Shown piece by piece: positions 50,930 through 61,082 of a DNA stretch of 64,000 nucleotides. The stretch covers positions 3,224,001 to 3,288,000 of the forward strand of contig NZ_OX419519.1 of assembly GCF_948472415.1 (NCBI RefSeq), read 5' to 3'. The notes under the pieces are model-generated. The model saw only the letters and a list, made by a program, of their open reading frames with translations. It was not told the DNA's origin and did no database searches. Made by a program: the position numbers and the translations under genes. This DNA is from Kitasatospora fiedleri (GTDB taxonomy: Bacteria > Actinomycetota > Actinomycetes > Streptomycetales > Streptomycetaceae). Numbering within the stretch: the stretch's first letter is position 1; every line of letters begins with the position of its first letter.

Positions 50930-52551
50930 GCGCTGTCTCCGTCCTGCTCGATGGGGTGCTCGGGCTGCGACTGTTCCGACTGCGGCTGTTCCGACCGCTC
51001 GGGCTGCTCGGACCGCTCCGACTGCGCCGGCCCGGACTCCGGCTGCGCCGACTCGGGCTGCGGCTGTTCGGGCCGCGACTGCTCCGGCTCCGCCGATTGG
51101 GCCTGCTCAACCTGCCCCGACTTCGCCCGCCCGGGCTCCGGCTGCGCCGACTCGGGTTGCGACTGCTGCGGCTCCGCCCGCCCGGACCCTGCCGACCTGA
51201 GCTGCCCGCTCTCCACCGACCCGGGCTGCTCAGCCTGCGGCTGTTCCGGCTGCGCCGAACCGGGCTGCTCGGCCTGCTCCGGCACGGATTCCGGCTCCGG
51301 CCCCGGCCGTTCCGGCTTCGCCGACTCACGCTGCTCGGCCTGCTCGGGCTTCACCGACCCAGCCTGCTCGGCCTGTTCAGGCTTTGCCGACCCGGCCTGC
51401 TCAGCCTGCCCGGCCTGCTCGGCCTGCTCGCTTTTCACCGATCCGGCCTGCCCAGCCTGCGGCCGTTCCGGCTTCGCCGACCCGCGCTGCTCAGCCTGCT
51501 CGACCTGCTCGGACTTTGCCGACCCGGCCTGCTCAGCCCGCCCGGCCTGCGGCTGTCCCGGCTTCACCGGCCCAGCCTGCTCGGCCTGTTCAGGCTCCGC
51601 CCGCCCAGGCTCGGGCTTCTCGTCGTGGGCCGGGACGGGCGCGTGCCACGGGGCGTCGGACGACTGGGTGCGGGCGGCGCGGCGCGGGGGCTCGGGCTGT
51701 TCGGCCGGGGTCTCGGGGGTCGCCTGGCTGACGGAGCCCTCGCCGACGCTGCGGGTGCGGCGCGGTCGGTCGGCGCGGACCGGCGGGGTCTCGGGGGCGG
51801 CGCCGGCGGCCGGGGCGGCCTGGCTCGCGGAGCCCGTCTCGACGCTGCGGGTGCGGCGCGGTCGGTCGACGCCGGCGGCCGCGCCGGCCCGTGCGCCGCG
51901 GGCGGGGCGTTCGGCGACCGGCGGCAGGGTGCCCTTGAGCGGGCCCCACTCGTTCGGGTCGGGGACGCCGGCGGGCTGCATCTTGCGCCGGGCCGGGCCG
52001 CCGTGCTCGGCGGACTCGCCGGGCTCCTTGGCGCCGGGCCAGTCCTTGGCGACCCGGGCGGCCAGCACGAAGTCCTTGCGCAGCGGGTGGCCCTCGAAGC
52101 CGTCCGGCAGCAGCAGGGTGACGGGGTGCGGGTGGCCCGGGAACTCGATGCCGAACATCTCCAGGGTCTCCCGCTCGTGCCAGGCGGCACCGGCGTACAC
52201 CCCGACGGCGGTGGGCAGCGCGGCCTTCTCGCGCGGCACCCGGGTGCGCAGCAGCAGCCGGCGCACGCCGCCGGGCTCGCCGACGGCGGCCAGGTGCGCG
52301 CAGACCGCGAAGCCCCGGTCGAGGTCGTCGACGGCGCTCAGCCAGTCCAGGAAGGTCAGGCCGAGGGTGTCGCGGGCGGCGGTGAGCGCCTCGATCCAGT
52401 GCTCGGCGGGCACGTCGACGGTGAGCAGGTCGTACGCCTCGGCGGCGGTCGCCCAGGGGCCGACGGCCGCGGCGGTGCGCTCGGCGGGGGTCGGCTCCGG
52501 TGCCCGCTCGGGCGTCCCGGAGGTGTCCGGGGTGTCCGGGGTGTCGGTCAC
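50926..52551 (-). CDS. nuoC: NADH-quinone oxidoreductase subunit C with very long disordered tail
   Basis: 541 residues. Residues about 25-225 are a normal NuoC (30-kDa) domain: [78 protein letters not shown] and [12 protein letters not shown]. About 300 further residues are low-complexity, rich in Pro, Glu, Gln, Ser, Ala, with repeated units such as [23 protein letters not shown] and [11 protein letters not shown]. NuoC is normally about 200-250 residues. The tail is in frame to the coupled nuoH start, so it is translated unless processed. GTG start with GGAGG four bases upstream. Likely a cytoplasmic disordered extension. Confidence 0.93.
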   Translation of the reverse strand: MTDTPDTPDTSGTPERAPEPTPAERTAAAVGPWATAAEAYDLLTVDVPAEHWIEALTAARDTLGLTFLDWLSAVDDLDRGFAVCAHLAAVGEPGGVRRLLLRTRVPREKAALPTAVGVYAGAAWHERETLEMFGIEFPGHPHPVTLLLPDGFEGHPLRKDFVLAARVAKDWPGAKEPGESAEHGGPARRKMQPAGVPDPNEWGPLKGTLPPVAERPARGARAGAAAGVDRPRRTRSVETGSASQAAPAAGAAPETPPVRADRPRRTRSVGEGSVSQATPETPAEQPEPPRRAARTQSSDAPWHAPVPAHDEKPEPGRAEPEQAEQAGPVKPGQPQAGRAEQAGSAKSEQVEQAEQRGSAKPERPQAGQAGSVKSEQAEQAGQAEQAGSAKPEQAEQAGSVKPEQAEQRESAKPERPGPEPESVPEQAEQPGSAQPEQPQAEQPGSVESGQLRSAGSGRAEPQQSQPESAQPEPGRAKSGQVEQAQSAEPEQSRPEQPQPESAQPESGPAQSERSEQPERSEQPQSEQSQPEHPIEQDGDSA

Positions 52552-53177
52552 TGCCCCTCCTCCCCGGGCGCGGTGCGCAGCGGGCGGCCCAGCGCGGCGG
52601 CGGGCGCGGTGTAGCGCTGCGGCACGTCCTCGGCGGCGATCTTCTCCTGGAGCTTGAGGATGCCCTGGAGCAGCGCCTCGGGCCGGGGCGGGCAGCCGGG
52701 CACGTAGACGTCGACCGGGATGATCTGGTCGACGCCCTTGGTGACGGAGTACGAGTCCCAGTACGGGCCGCCGGAGTTGGCGCAGGCGCCGAAGGAGATG
52801 ACGTACTTCGGTTCGGGCATCTGCTCGTACAGGCGCTTGACGGCGGGGGCCATCTTGTCGGTGACGGTGCCCGAGACGATCATCAGGTCGGCCTGCCGGG
52901 GGCCGGGCGCGAACGGGATGACACCCATCCGGATGAAGTCGTGCTTGGCCATCGACGCGGCGATGAACTCGATCGCGCAGCAGGCCAGTCCGAAGTTGAA
53001 GCACCAGAGGCTGTAGCGGCGGCCCCAGTTGAGCACCACCTTGACCGGGTCCGGGGCGAGCCGGGCCAGCGGGCCGAGGCGGCGTTGCTCGACGGCGGCG
53101 CCCGGGCGGGCCGGGTCGGGGATGCCGAGCGGGACGGGGCCGGAGCCGGGCGTCCCGTGCGAGTGCGTCACGTCCAT
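52548..53177 (-). CDS. nuoB: NADH-quinone oxidoreductase subunit B
   Basis: The 209-residue protein binds the N2 4Fe-4S cluster, with the tandem Cys in [13 protein letters not shown], a third Cys in GACANSGG and a fourth in [15 protein letters not shown]. Electrons go from here to quinone. It overlaps nuoA by ten bases and nuoC by four. Confidence 0.97.
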   Translation of the reverse strand: MDVTHSHGTPGSGPVPLGIPDPARPGAAVEQRRLGPLARLAPDPVKVVLNWGRRYSLWCFNFGLACCAIEFIAASMAKHDFIRMGVIPFAPGPRQADLMIVSGTVTDKMAPAVKRLYEQMPEPKYVISFGACANSGGPYWDSYSVTKGVDQIIPVDVYVPGCPPRPEALLQGILKLQEKIAAEDVPQRYTAPAAALGRPLRTAPGEEGQ

Positions 53178-53575
53178 TCCAGAACGCCCTTCTTCCAGGC
53201 GTAGAGCAGTCCGACCGCGAGGAACCCGATGAAGACGAACATCTCCACCAGCGTGGCCGCCCCGAAGCCGGCGGCGGCGAACACCGTGGCCCACGGGAAC
53301 AGGTAGATCGCGTCGACCGCGAAGATCACGTAGAGGAAGGCGTAGACGTAGTACCGGATCTGGGTGTGCGCCCAGCCCTCGCCGACCGGGTCGACCCCGC
53401 ACTCGTAGGCGAGCAGCTTCTCGGGGGTGTCGACCACCGGTCGCAGCAGGCGGTTCGCGGTGAAGGCCACCACGACGAAGAGGACGCCGATGACCGCCAG
53501 CAGACCGATCGCCGCGTAGGCGTCGAAGTAGCCGCTGCCGGCGGCGGGGTCGGCAGCGAGCGGCTGCCACTCCAT
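53168..53575 (-). CDS. nuoA: NADH-quinone oxidoreductase subunit A
   Basis: The 135-residue, three-helix subunit has [20 protein letters not shown] (the Cys-bearing quinone-site loop) and [13 protein letters not shown]. First gene of the operon. Confidence 0.96.
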   Translation of the reverse strand: MEWQPLAADPAAGSGYFDAYAAIGLLAVIGVLFVVVAFTANRLLRPVVDTPEKLLAYECGVDPVGEGWAHTQIRYYVYAFLYVIFAVDAIYLFPWATVFAAAGFGAATLVEMFVFIGFLAVGLLYAWKKGVLEWT

Positions 53576-53896
53576 GGGTCACGCCCTTCTTCTTTGCCCG
53601 TCCATAACCATCGCTATCGCGGGAGTCTATGTGTACCGCTCGTTTACTCCGCCACCTGCCCGTCCTGCAAGACGGCCGGTGGACACCCCGCGGACACCGG
53701 CGGAATTCCGTCCACGACCGTTCCAGAGCCCGTTCCGGGGCCGGTCCGGGGCCGGTCCGGGCCCTGGGTGCAGGTCGGGGGGTGGGGATAACCCCCGGAA
53801 GAAGACGGTGTGCAGCACCATGGCGGGGGGCGGTCGCCGAACGGGATGCTGGTGATCGACGAAACACGGCGAGACCACCAGGAGAGGGCGCCGACC
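53576..53896. other. Divergent control region between nuoA and the histidine kinase gene
   Basis: The 321-bp region has no gene I can support. Minus-strand TAGACT near 53626 could be the nuo -10, without a clear -35. GGGGCCGGTCC occurs as direct repeats near 53735-53760. Confidence 0.35.
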
Positions 53897-55051
53897 ATGG
53901 AGGACGAGGCGAAGCGCCCGTCGTTGTACGGGGCACGGCTGTGGCGGGAGGTGCGGAACTCGCTGCTGAACCTGCCGATCGGGGTGGTCGGGTTCGCCGT
54001 GACGGCGGTGCTGCTGACGGCCGGGCTGGGCCTGGCGGTGACGGTGATCGGGCTGCCGCTGCTGGCCTTCGGGCTGGGCTGTTGCCGCCAGCTCGGGCGG
54101 CTGGCCCGGGTCCGGGCGCGGGCCGAGCTGGGCAGTGCGGTCGCCGAGCCGGAGCCGCTGCGCCCGAGCCGGGCCGGGCCGGCCGGCCGAGTGACGGCCT
54201 CGCTGGCCGACGGGCTGGGCTGGCGCTCGGCGCTGTACTGCGTGGTGCTGCTGATCTGGGGGATTCTCAGCTTCACGCTGACGCTGGTGCTGCTGGTGGT
54301 CGGCTGGCCGGTGCTGCCCTGGGCGATGCGGGCGATCGGCGCGGTCTCCCGGTGGCTGGTGGAGGTGCTGCTGGCGCCGGGCGCGCTGGCCGAGCGGGTC
54401 CGCGAGCTGGAGGACGACCGGGGCGTGGTGGTCGACACCGCCGCGGCCGACCTGCGCCGGATCGAACGGGACCTGCACGACGGCGCGCAGGCCCGGCTGG
54501 TCGCGCTGGCAATGGACCTGGGCCTGGCCAAGGAGAAGCTGACGGAGGACCCGGCGGCGGCCCGGCAGATGGTCGACGCGGCGCACGGCGAGGTCAAGCT
54601 GGCCCTGCGGGAGCTGCGCGACCTGGCCCGCGGCATCCACCCCGCGGTGCTCACCGACCGCGGGCTGGACGCGGCGCTCTCCTCGGTCGCGGCCCGCTGC
54701 ACGCTGCCCGGCGGCGTCCGGGTGCACGTCGAGCTGGGCGGCGAGCGGCCGGACTCCGCGGTCGAGGGCATCGCCTACTTCACCGTCAGCGAGCTGCTGA
54801 CCAACGCCTCCAAGCACTCCGGCGCCCGCACCGCCTCGGTGGACGTCTGGCGCCAGGACGACCGGCTGATGCTGACGGTGCGGGACGACGGCCGCGGCGG
54901 GGCCCGGGTGCACCCCGGCGGCGGGCTGGCCGGCCTGGTCGAGCGCGCCGAGTCGGTGGACGGCGTGTTCGTGGTGGAGAGCCCGGCGGAGGGCCCGACC
55001 TCGGTGACGGTCGAGCTGCCGTGGCACACCCGGGCCGGCCACCGGGGCTGA
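53897..55051 (+). CDS. Sensor histidine kinase with N-terminal membrane sensor domain
   Basis: The 384-residue protein has about four hydrophobic segments in two pairs within residues 20-180, like the bacterial 'putative sensor' domain. It then has a HisKA_3 domain ([20 protein letters not shown]) and a HATPase domain ([28 protein letters not shown]). It belongs to the NarL/DesK-type class. No response regulator is adjacent, so its partner is encoded elsewhere. The start is the ATG at 53897 with GAGGG about eight bases upstream; an earlier in-frame ATG lacks such a site. Confidence 0.88.
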   Translation: MEDEAKRPSLYGARLWREVRNSLLNLPIGVVGFAVTAVLLTAGLGLAVTVIGLPLLAFGLGCCRQLGRLARVRARAELGSAVAEPEPLRPSRAGPAGRVTASLADGLGWRSALYCVVLLIWGILSFTLTLVLLVVGWPVLPWAMRAIGAVSRWLVEVLLAPGALAERVRELEDDRGVVVDTAAADLRRIERDLHDGAQARLVALAMDLGLAKEKLTEDPAAARQMVDAAHGEVKLALRELRDLARGIHPAVLTDRGLDAALSSVAARCTLPGGVRVHVELGGERPDSAVEGIAYFTVSELLTNASKHSGARTASVDVWRQDDRLMLTVRDDGRGGARVHPGGGLAGLVERAESVDGVFVVESPAEGPTSVTVELPWHTRAGHRG

Positions 55052-55064
55052 GCGACGCCGCCCC

Positions 55065-55141
55065 CGGCCGCGCGGGCCGGGGGCGGACGTGGACGGGCCC
55101 GGAGTGCCGCCTCCCTTGCGCGGTACGGCACTCCGGGCCCG
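55065..55141. terminator. Two hairpins between convergent genes
   Basis: CCGCCCCCGGCC/GGCCGGGGGCGG (from 55065) and CGGGCCCGGAGTGCCG/CGGCACTCCGGGCCCG (55094-55141). Each is a strong perfect stem; together they separate the kinase and protease transcripts. Confidence 0.85.
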
Positions 55142-55156
55142 GGTCTGTCGGGCGGG

Positions 55157-56272
55157 CTACAGCGTCCCGAGGGTGACCTCCGCGCTCTTGTCCTGCCCGT
55201 CCCGCTGGTAGCCGACGGTGACCTTGGCACCGGGGCTCTGCGAGGCCAGCGCGGTGGTCAGCGCGGAGGGGCTGGTGATCGCGGTGTCGCCGACCTTGGT
55301 GATCACGTCGCCCGCCTGGAGGCCGGCCGAGGCGGCCGGGCCGCCGTCGACCACCGAGACCACCGCGGCGCCGGCCGGCTGGAAGTTCGCGTCGAAGTAC
55401 GGGCGGACGGTCACCCCGAGCGCGGCCCGGCCGGAGTTGCTGACCTTGCCGTCCTTGATCAGCTGGCCGGCGATGCTCGTCACGGTGGCGGCGGGGATGG
55501 CGAAGCCGATGCCGGGCGCGGCCGAGCCGTTCAGCTCCGGGTCGACGGCGGTGAGCGTGTTGATCCCGATCACCTGGCTGGAGAGGTTGACCAGCGCGCC
55601 GCCGCTGTTGCCGGGGTTGATCGCGGCCGAGGTCTGCACCATGTTGCCGATGGTGGCGCCCGGCGAGTCGGTGGTCTTGGGCTCGCTGACCGTCCGCCCG
55701 ACCGCCGAGACGATGCCCTGGGTGACGCTGCTGGACAGGCCGAGCGGGCTGCCCATCGCCAGCGTGATCTGCCCGACCGCGACCTTGGCGCTGTCCGCGA
55801 AGGCGGCGGGCTTGAGGCCGCCGGGCGGGTTGTTGAGCCTGATCACCGCGAGGTCGGAGTCCGGGTAGCTGCCGACCAGCGCGGCGTCCAGCGGCTTGGT
55901 GCTGTTGGCCAGCGTCACGGTGAAGGTGGTGGCGGTGCCGACCACGTGCGCGTTGGTGACGATGTCGCCCTTGTCGTCGAAGACGATCCCGGAGCCGAGG
56001 CTGTCCCCGGCGGTGATCTGCACCACCGAGGGCAGCACCTGGGAGATCACCTGCTGGTAGTCCTGCTCCAGCTGGTTGCTGCTGGAGGGGGCGGGCGCGG
56101 ACGAGGAACTGCTGGCCGCCGCGGTGGAGCTGGAGCCGGAGCCGGAGCTGGAGCAGCCGGTCAGCAGCAGCGCCGCCGAGGCGAGCGCCGCCACGGGCCC
56201 GAGCCACAGCTTGGGCCCGGTCGGCCGGGGGCCGGCCGGGATCGGGCGGGTCGGTTCCTTCTTGGGGCGCAC
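55157..56272 (-). CDS. Secreted HtrA/DegP-like serine protease lipoprotein with PDZ domain
   Basis: About 371 residues from the GTG at 56272, which has GGAGG eight bases upstream. A Pro/Arg-rich cytoplasmic N-terminus leads into a lipoprotein signal (SAALLLTGCSSSG) and a Ser/Ala linker. The trypsin-like domain has its triad in VTNAHVVG (His), DSDLAVIRL (Asp) and NPGNSGGALVNL (Ser). A C-terminal PDZ domain follows (GLQAGDVITKVGDTAITSPS). It should act outside the membrane on misfolded proteins. Convergent with the histidine kinase gene. Confidence 0.93.
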   Translation of the reverse strand: MRPKKEPTRPIPAGPRPTGPKLWLGPVAALASAALLLTGCSSSGSGSSSTAAASSSSSAPAPSSSNQLEQDYQQVISQVLPSVVQITAGDSLGSGIVFDDKGDIVTNAHVVGTATTFTVTLANSTKPLDAALVGSYPDSDLAVIRLNNPPGGLKPAAFADSAKVAVGQITLAMGSPLGLSSSVTQGIVSAVGRTVSEPKTTDSPGATIGNMVQTSAAINPGNSGGALVNLSSQVIGINTLTAVDPELNGSAAPGIGFAIPAATVTSIAGQLIKDGKVSNSGRAALGVTVRPYFDANFQPAGAAVVSVVDGGPAASAGLQAGDVITKVGDTAITSPSALTTALASQSPGAKVTVGYQRDGQDKSAEVTLGTL

Positions 56273-56371
56273 GGCGGCCACCTCCGGTCGCTGGACAGAG
56301 CTTTGTCACTATTTCACCGATATGTCCGAATGCCCGTGCGGACACACCACGGCACCGGGAAAAGGCCGCGT

Positions 56372-56542
56372 CCAGTGGCGCGTCAGGCGACCTCTGCCCG
56401 GCGAGGAGCGGTGTCCGGTGCGCGTGCTCTCGGCGTGCCGGCCGGAAGCCCTCGTACTGGGTGTACTCGGGTTTTCGGCCGGTGCGGCGAGAGTGCGTGC
56501 CGGGCGCCGCGACGGGGCGGAGGTCGTCTGACGCGGCACTAG
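56372..56542. repeat. Inverted-repeat element, copy B (~171 bp)
   Basis: Terminal arms AGTGGCGCGTCAGGCGACCT and its near-complement AGGTCGTCTGACGCGGCACT pair at about 23 of 26 positions. The centre GCCCTCGTACTGGGTGTACT is shared with copy A (6.0 kb), which lies in the opposite orientation. No coding capacity. Its right end runs into the galE -10 region. Confidence 0.65.
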
Positions 56543-56545
56543 GAT
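56540..56545 (+). promoter_or_regulatory. Predicted -10 box of a leaderless galE promoter
   Basis: TAGGAT ends six bases before the galE ATG, the spacing expected if transcription starts at the A of ATG. No consensus -35 is seen 17 bp upstream. The box lies at the edge of the inverted-repeat element. Confidence 0.5.
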
Positions 56546-56551
56546 CGGGCC

Positions 56552-57526
56552 ATGACCTGGTTGATCACCGGCGGTGCCGGTTACATCGGCGGACACGTAG
56601 TCAAGGAACTGGCCGGGGCGGGCGAGCCGGTAGTCGTCCTGGACGACCTGAGCAGCGGTTCGGCCGACCGCCTGCCCGCCGGGGTCCCCCTGGTGGAGGG
56701 CTCCACCCTGGACCGGCCGCTGCTGGACAAGGTGATCGCCGAGCACGGGGTGACCGGCATCCTGCACATCGCCGCCAAGAAGCAGGTCGGCGAGTCGGTC
56801 AGCGAGCCGCTGCACTACTACCGGGAGAACGTCGAGGGCCTGCGCCTGGTCCTGGAGGCCGCGGCGGCCGGCGGCGTGCGCCGGATTCTGCTCTCCTCCT
56901 CCGCCGCCGTCTACGGCATGCCGGACGTCGACCTGGTCACCGAGTCCACCCCGTGCGCGCCGATCAACCCGTACGGCGAGACCAAGCTGATCGGTGAGTG
57001 GCTGCTGAACGCCTCCGCCACCGCCTACGGGATGTCCACCGTGGCGCTGCGCTACTTCAACGTGGCGGGCGCGGCCACCCCGGAGCTGTCCGACGAGGGC
57101 GTCACCAACCTGGTCCCGATGGTGTTCGAGCGGCTGGCGGCCGGCCGGGCCCCGCTGGTCTTCGGCGCCGACTACCCGACCCCGGACGGCACCTGCGTCC
57201 GGGACTTCATCCACGTCTCGGACATCGCCTCCGCCCACCTGGCGGCGGTCCGCCGGCTGAACGCGGCCGGGCCGGACGAGCGGGTCAACCTGACCCTGAA
57301 CATCGGCCGCGGCGAGGGCGTCTCGGTGCGGGAGATGCTCGCCGAGATCGCCGAGGTCACCGGCATCGACACGGCCGCCGAGATCGCCCCGCGCCGCCCC
57401 GGCGACCCGGCCCGGGTGGTGGCCGCCGCCGACCTGATCCGGCGGGAGCTCGGCTGGAGCGCCCGGTACGACGTGCGCGAGATGGTCGCCTCCGCCTGGG
57501 CCGGCTGGCAGCACCGCCACCCGTAG
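56552..57526 (+). CDS. galE: UDP-glucose 4-epimerase
   Basis: The 324-residue short-chain dehydrogenase-fold enzyme has the NAD-binding GGAGYIGGHVVKEL (7-20), LDDLSSGSADRLP, HIAAKKQVGESVSEPL and the catalytic Ser/Tyr-x-x-x-Lys as LLSSSAAVYG and NPYGETKLIGE. LRYFNVAGA and GTCVRDFIHVSDIASAH are GalE hallmarks. It interconverts UDP-glucose and UDP-galactose, feeding polysaccharide and cell-wall galactan synthesis. No other galactose gene is adjacent. Confidence 0.95.
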   Translation: MTWLITGGAGYIGGHVVKELAGAGEPVVVLDDLSSGSADRLPAGVPLVEGSTLDRPLLDKVIAEHGVTGILHIAAKKQVGESVSEPLHYYRENVEGLRLVLEAAAAGGVRRILLSSSAAVYGMPDVDLVTESTPCAPINPYGETKLIGEWLLNASATAYGMSTVALRYFNVAGAATPELSDEGVTNLVPMVFERLAAGRAPLVFGADYPTPDGTCVRDFIHVSDIASAHLAAVRRLNAAGPDERVNLTLNIGRGEGVSVREMLAEIAEVTGIDTAAEIAPRRPGDPARVVAAADLIRRELGWSARYDVREMVASAWAGWQHRHP

Positions 57527-57544
57527 CCCCGGGCCCGCGCGGAT

Positions 57545-57577
57545 CGGCCCCGGACCTCGCCGCGAGGTCCGGGGCCG
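57545..57577. terminator. Bidirectional terminator between galE and the Ser/Thr kinase gene
   Basis: A 15-bp perfect stem CGGCCCCGGACCTCG/CGAGGTCCGGGGCCG with a 3-base loop; on the plus strand TACCGTTTCG follows. Confidence 0.9.
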
Positions 57578-57592
57578 TACCGTTTCGCCGCG

Positions 57593-59917
57593 CTACTGCG
57601 GGACGGCGGTGCCGTAGAAGGAGTCCAGCGCGTACACGCAGCGGTCCTTGGAGCCGACGAAGACCCGGCCGCCGACCGCGACCGGGGAGCCGGTCAGCTC
57701 GCCCTTGGTGCCCAGCTCCCAGCGCAGCCGGCCGGTGGCCAGCTCCAGGGTGTGCAGCGAGTGGTCGCGGCTGCCCAGGTGCACCAGGCCCTCGGCTACC
57801 GCCGGGGAGCCGACCAGGTCGCCCCGGGTGGTGTAGCGCCAGCGCTCCCGGCCGCCGGCCGCCTCGAAGGCGAACAGGGTGTCGCCGGAGCCCAGCAGCA
57901 CCGTCCCGTCCGCGACCACGGCCGGCTCGGCGCCCTGCCGGGCGGCGGTGGCGGCCCGCCAGCGACCGTGCCCGGTGGCGGCGTCCAGCGCGTACAGGGT
58001 GCCGAGGTAGTCGGCGACGTACACCGCCCGGCCGTCCACCGCGGGCGGGGTGAACAGCGCCACCGGCGCGTCGAAGCGCCAGTGCTCGGCGCCGGTGGCG
58101 GCGTCCAGCGCGTGCACCCGCTGACCGGACGTCACGTACAGCACGCCGCCCTGCTCGACCGGCCGGGAGGGCACCTTGCCGCCCAGCGGCACCGACCAGC
58201 GCACCCCGCCGCCGCGCGGGTCGACGCAGTGCAGCCGGCCGCCGCCCTGGTAGTAGGCGGCGCCGCCGACCAGCGCCGGGCCGGACTGCGGGTTCTCGTA
58301 CTCCTGCTGGGCGTCGTCGGCCCGCCACAGCTCGGCGCCGGTGGCCGCCGCGCGCAGCTGCACGCCGCCGCCGCGCACCCCGCAGCACAGCACGCCGTCG
58401 GCGGCGTCCAGCGCGTACACCCAGCCGTCCAGCGAGTGCCGCCAGCGCTCGGTGCCGTCGGCGGCGTCCACCGTGTACAGGTGCGGGCCGTCGGCGGCGT
58501 GCACCCGGCCGGCGTCGACGGCCAGCGCCCAGGCCACGTCCCGGGTCTTCCAGCGGCGCTCGCCGGAGCCGATGTCCAGCGCGTGCACCTCGAAGCTGGA
58601 GGCGAACAGGACGCCGTCGGCGACCACCGGGGTGCCCCACACGTCGTTCGACATCCGGAACCGCCAGGGCCGCCAGCGCGCGGCGGGCTGCGGCGGGGCG
58701 GCGGACGGCGCGGAGCTGCGGCGCACCCAGTCGGTGCCGACCGGGGCGGGCGTCGGCGCGGCCGGTTCGGCCCGCGGCCCGGGCCCTATCGGCACGTGCG
58801 CGCCGGGCAGCCGGATCTCGCCGTCGCCACCCGGGTCGCCGACCGGCGGCCGCCGGTGCGGGCGCACCCGCTCGGTGACCACCTCGGCCTCGGAGGCCGG
58901 CCCGGCGGCGCCGACCGGGGCCGGGGCGCCCGGCAGCGGCGGCGGCCCGACCGGCTGGGCCGGCAGCGCCAGCTGGGGCTGCTGGGGCTGCGGCCGGGCC
59001 GGGGGCTGCTGGGCGCTGACGGGACGTCTGCTGCTGCGCTTAGCCTCGATCAGGTCGAGCGCGGCGGGCGGCAGCCAGTCCCCCGCCTCGCCGGAGGCGT
59101 CGGCCCGGGAGAACAGGTGCGGGGCCAGCTCGGCCTGGATCTGGGCGGGCGTGGGCCGGTGCTCGGGCGTGGGCCGCATGCAGGCCCGGACCAGGTCGAC
59201 CAGCTCGACCGGCAGCCCGGACAGGTCGGGCTGGTCGCGCAGCAGCTGGAACACCGTCTCGACCGGGTTGGAGCCGCGGTAGGGCGGGTGCCCGGTGGCG
59301 CAGAACACCACCAGCGAGCCGAGCGAGAACACGTCGCTGGCACCGGTGACGCTGCGGCTGTCCCGGGCCTGCTCGGGCGACATGTAGGCGGGCGTGCCGA
59401 CCGCGACGTTGGTCATGGTGAGCCGGGTGCTGGAGACCCCGGCGGCGATGCCGAAGTCGATCACCCGGGGTCCGTCCTCGACCACCAGCACGTTGGACGG
59501 CTTGAGGTCACGGTGGACCAGGCCCGCGGCGTGGATGGACTGCAGCGCCTCGGCGATGCCCGCGGTCAGCCAGCGCACCGCGTCGGCGGGCAGCGGCCCG
59601 CAGTCGGTGACCAGGTCCTCCAGCGAGGGCGCGGGCACGTACGCGGTGGCCAGCCACGGGACGGCCGCGTCGGCGTCGGCGTCCACCACGGCGGCGGTGT
59701 AGAAGCCGCCGACCGTCTTGGCGGCGGCGATCTCGCGGGCGAAGCGGACCCGGAACAGGTTGTCCTCGGCCAGCTCGGTGCGGACGGTCTTGATGGCCAC
59801 CCGGCGTCCCGAGGCCGACCGGGCCAGGTACACCAGGCCCATGCCGCCCGCGCCGAGCCGGGCCAGCACTTCGAAGGGCCCGATCCGCCTCGGATCGTGC
59901 GCCGTCAGCTGGTCCAC
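57593..59917 (-). CDS. Ser/Thr protein kinase with C-terminal PQQ-like beta-propeller
   Basis: 774 residues. The Hanks-type kinase domain (about 10-270) has the P-loop [18 protein letters not shown] (catalytic Lys), [17 protein letters not shown] and [12 protein letters not shown] long Pro/Gln-rich linker (290-400) follows, with no transmembrane helix, then at least seven PQQ-type blades ([55 protein letters not shown] and so on). Domain order resembles AfsK-type streptomycete kinases. The propeller probably senses a ligand or binds partners at the membrane face. GTG start. Confidence 0.92.
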   Translation of the reverse strand: MDQLTAHDPRRIGPFEVLARLGAGGMGLVYLARSASGRRVAIKTVRTELAEDNLFRVRFAREIAAAKTVGGFYTAAVVDADADAAVPWLATAYVPAPSLEDLVTDCGPLPADAVRWLTAGIAEALQSIHAAGLVHRDLKPSNVLVVEDGPRVIDFGIAAGVSSTRLTMTNVAVGTPAYMSPEQARDSRSVTGASDVFSLGSLVVFCATGHPPYRGSNPVETVFQLLRDQPDLSGLPVELVDLVRACMRPTPEHRPTPAQIQAELAPHLFSRADASGEAGDWLPPAALDLIEAKRSSRRPVSAQQPPARPQPQQPQLALPAQPVGPPPLPGAPAPVGAAGPASEAEVVTERVRPHRRPPVGDPGGDGEIRLPGAHVPIGPGPRAEPAAPTPAPVGTDWVRRSSAPSAAPPQPAARWRPWRFRMSNDVWGTPVVADGVLFASSFEVHALDIGSGERRWKTRDVAWALAVDAGRVHAADGPHLYTVDAADGTERWRHSLDGWVYALDAADGVLCCGVRGGGVQLRAAATGAELWRADDAQQEYENPQSGPALVGGAAYYQGGGRLHCVDPRGGGVRWSVPLGGKVPSRPVEQGGVLYVTSGQRVHALDAATGAEHWRFDAPVALFTPPAVDGRAVYVADYLGTLYALDAATGHGRWRAATAARQGAEPAVVADGTVLLGSGDTLFAFEAAGGRERWRYTTRGDLVGSPAVAEGLVHLGSRDHSLHTLELATGRLRWELGTKGELTGSPVAVGGRVFVGSKDRCVYALDSFYGTAVPQ

Positions 59918-60210
59918 TCCTCAGCCACCTCCCCTTCCGCCAACGCCCCCCGGCGGTGGCGCCCCCCGATTCTCCAATGCCCGCCGCCCGGGAGCCAATC
60001 TCCCCCGCCCGGGACACGCCCCCGGGTACCGGAGCCGCCCGCTCCGGGTCCGCCCGCCGGTCCGCCCCGGGCCCGCCCGCGGGACCCCGGCGGACCCCCC
60101 TCAGCTGACTTGTCGTCACGCTGTGGGGTCATCAGCACACGGGGGGGCAACAACTCAAGCAGAAATGGCACGGTTTCCCCCCTCACCCGGACTAATAGTC
60201 GCACTACCGA
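59918..60210. other. Intergenic region upstream of the Ser/Thr kinase and TetR genes
   Basis: No gene seen. 59940-60100 is Pro/Gly-codon-like GC-rich sequence; 60100-60245 is less GC-rich and carries the TetR promoter. Confidence 0.4.
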
Positions 60211-60239
60211 TTAGCGCCAAGATCTCACCGCTGTAAGCT
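60211..60239 (+). promoter_or_regulatory. Predicted leaderless promoter of the TetR gene
   Basis: TTAGCG and TAAGCT are separated by exactly 17 bases; the -10 ends six bases before the ATG at 60246, so transcription should begin at or next to the start codon. Confidence 0.5.
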
Positions 60240-60245
60240 GACGGC

Positions 60246-60887
60246 ATGACAGGACAAGTTCGCACCGTCGACGGTCGCGTCGCCGGGCGGCGCGGACAGG
60301 AGACGCGGCAGAAGCTGCTCGACTGCCTCCGCGAGATGCTCAGCACGTCGCCGTACCGGGACGTCAAGGTCATCGACGTCGCCCGTATGGCGGGTACCTC
60401 CCCCGCGACCTTCTACCAGTACTTCCCGGATGTCGAGGGCGCCGTCCTTGAGATCGCCGAGGAAATGGCCGAGGACAGCGGCGGGCTCAAAGAGCTCGTC
60501 GATGGAAAGTCCTGGGCGGGAAAGTCCGGCTTCACCACTTCCGAAGAACTGGTGGACGGATTCCTCGCCTTCTGGCGCAAGAATGACGCCATTCTCCGAG
60601 TGGTCACGCTCGGTGCTGCCGAAGGGGACAAGCGGTTCTTCAAGATCCGCATGAAGGTCCTCAACTCGGTGGCGGCCCCGCTCGCCGAAGCGGTGCGCAA
60701 CAACCAGGGCAAGACCGACAAGTCGGTCGAACCGTCGGCGGTCGCCGGCGCCCTGGTGTCGTTGCTGGCCGCGGCGGCCGAGCACGGCAAGGCGTTCACT
60801 TCGTGGGGCGTGAAGGTCAAGGACCTCAAGCCCAACCTGGCGCTCCAGGTGTACCTGGGAGTCACCGGAAAGAAGCCGCCGAAGTAA
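60246..60887 (+). CDS. TetR-family transcriptional regulator
   Basis: The 213-residue protein has an N-terminal TetR helix-turn-helix (TRQKLLDCLREMLSTSPYRD, VARMAGTSPATFYQYFPDVE) and a C-terminal ligand domain with WRKNDAILRVVTLGAAEGDKRF and AAAAEHGKAFTSWGVKVKDL. It stands alone between convergent and divergent neighbours, so the target is not evident. KstR2/FadR-like lipid regulators have similar organisation, but this is not established here. Confidence 0.85.
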   Translation: MTGQVRTVDGRVAGRRGQETRQKLLDCLREMLSTSPYRDVKVIDVARMAGTSPATFYQYFPDVEGAVLEIAEEMAEDSGGLKELVDGKSWAGKSGFTTSEELVDGFLAFWRKNDAILRVVTLGAAEGDKRFFKIRMKVLNSVAAPLAEAVRNNQGKTDKSVEPSAVAGALVSLLAAAAEHGKAFTSWGVKVKDLKPNLALQVYLGVTGKKPPK

Positions 60888-60999
60888 GACTCCAGCCCAC
60901 TGGCGCTCGGCCCCGGTTCCTGTCCGGGTGTGTCGGATGCGGCCGTGCCTCGGGGGAGGTTCGCCGACGTACCGCGGAGCGCCGTCCTGCAACGGACGC

Positions 61000-61037
61000 G
61001 AGGGGCGGCCGGGAGGATTTCCTCCCGGCCGCCCCTC
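61000..61037. terminator. Bidirectional terminator between the TetR gene and the FabH-like gene
   Basis: GAGGGGCGGCCGGGAGG and CCTCCCGGCCGCCCCTC form a 17-bp perfect stem with ATTT loop. Confidence 0.9.
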
Positions 61038-61082
61038 CGTGCTGTCCGCACCGCCGGGCCCGGCACCGCCGCCCGGAGGCGG

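Noticed and set aside
51000..51600. Regularly repeated DNA within nuoC, considered as a repeat array or CRISPR-like structure.
   Set aside because: Repeats are degenerate, without spacers of constant length, and are explained by codon-level repetition in an open reading frame.
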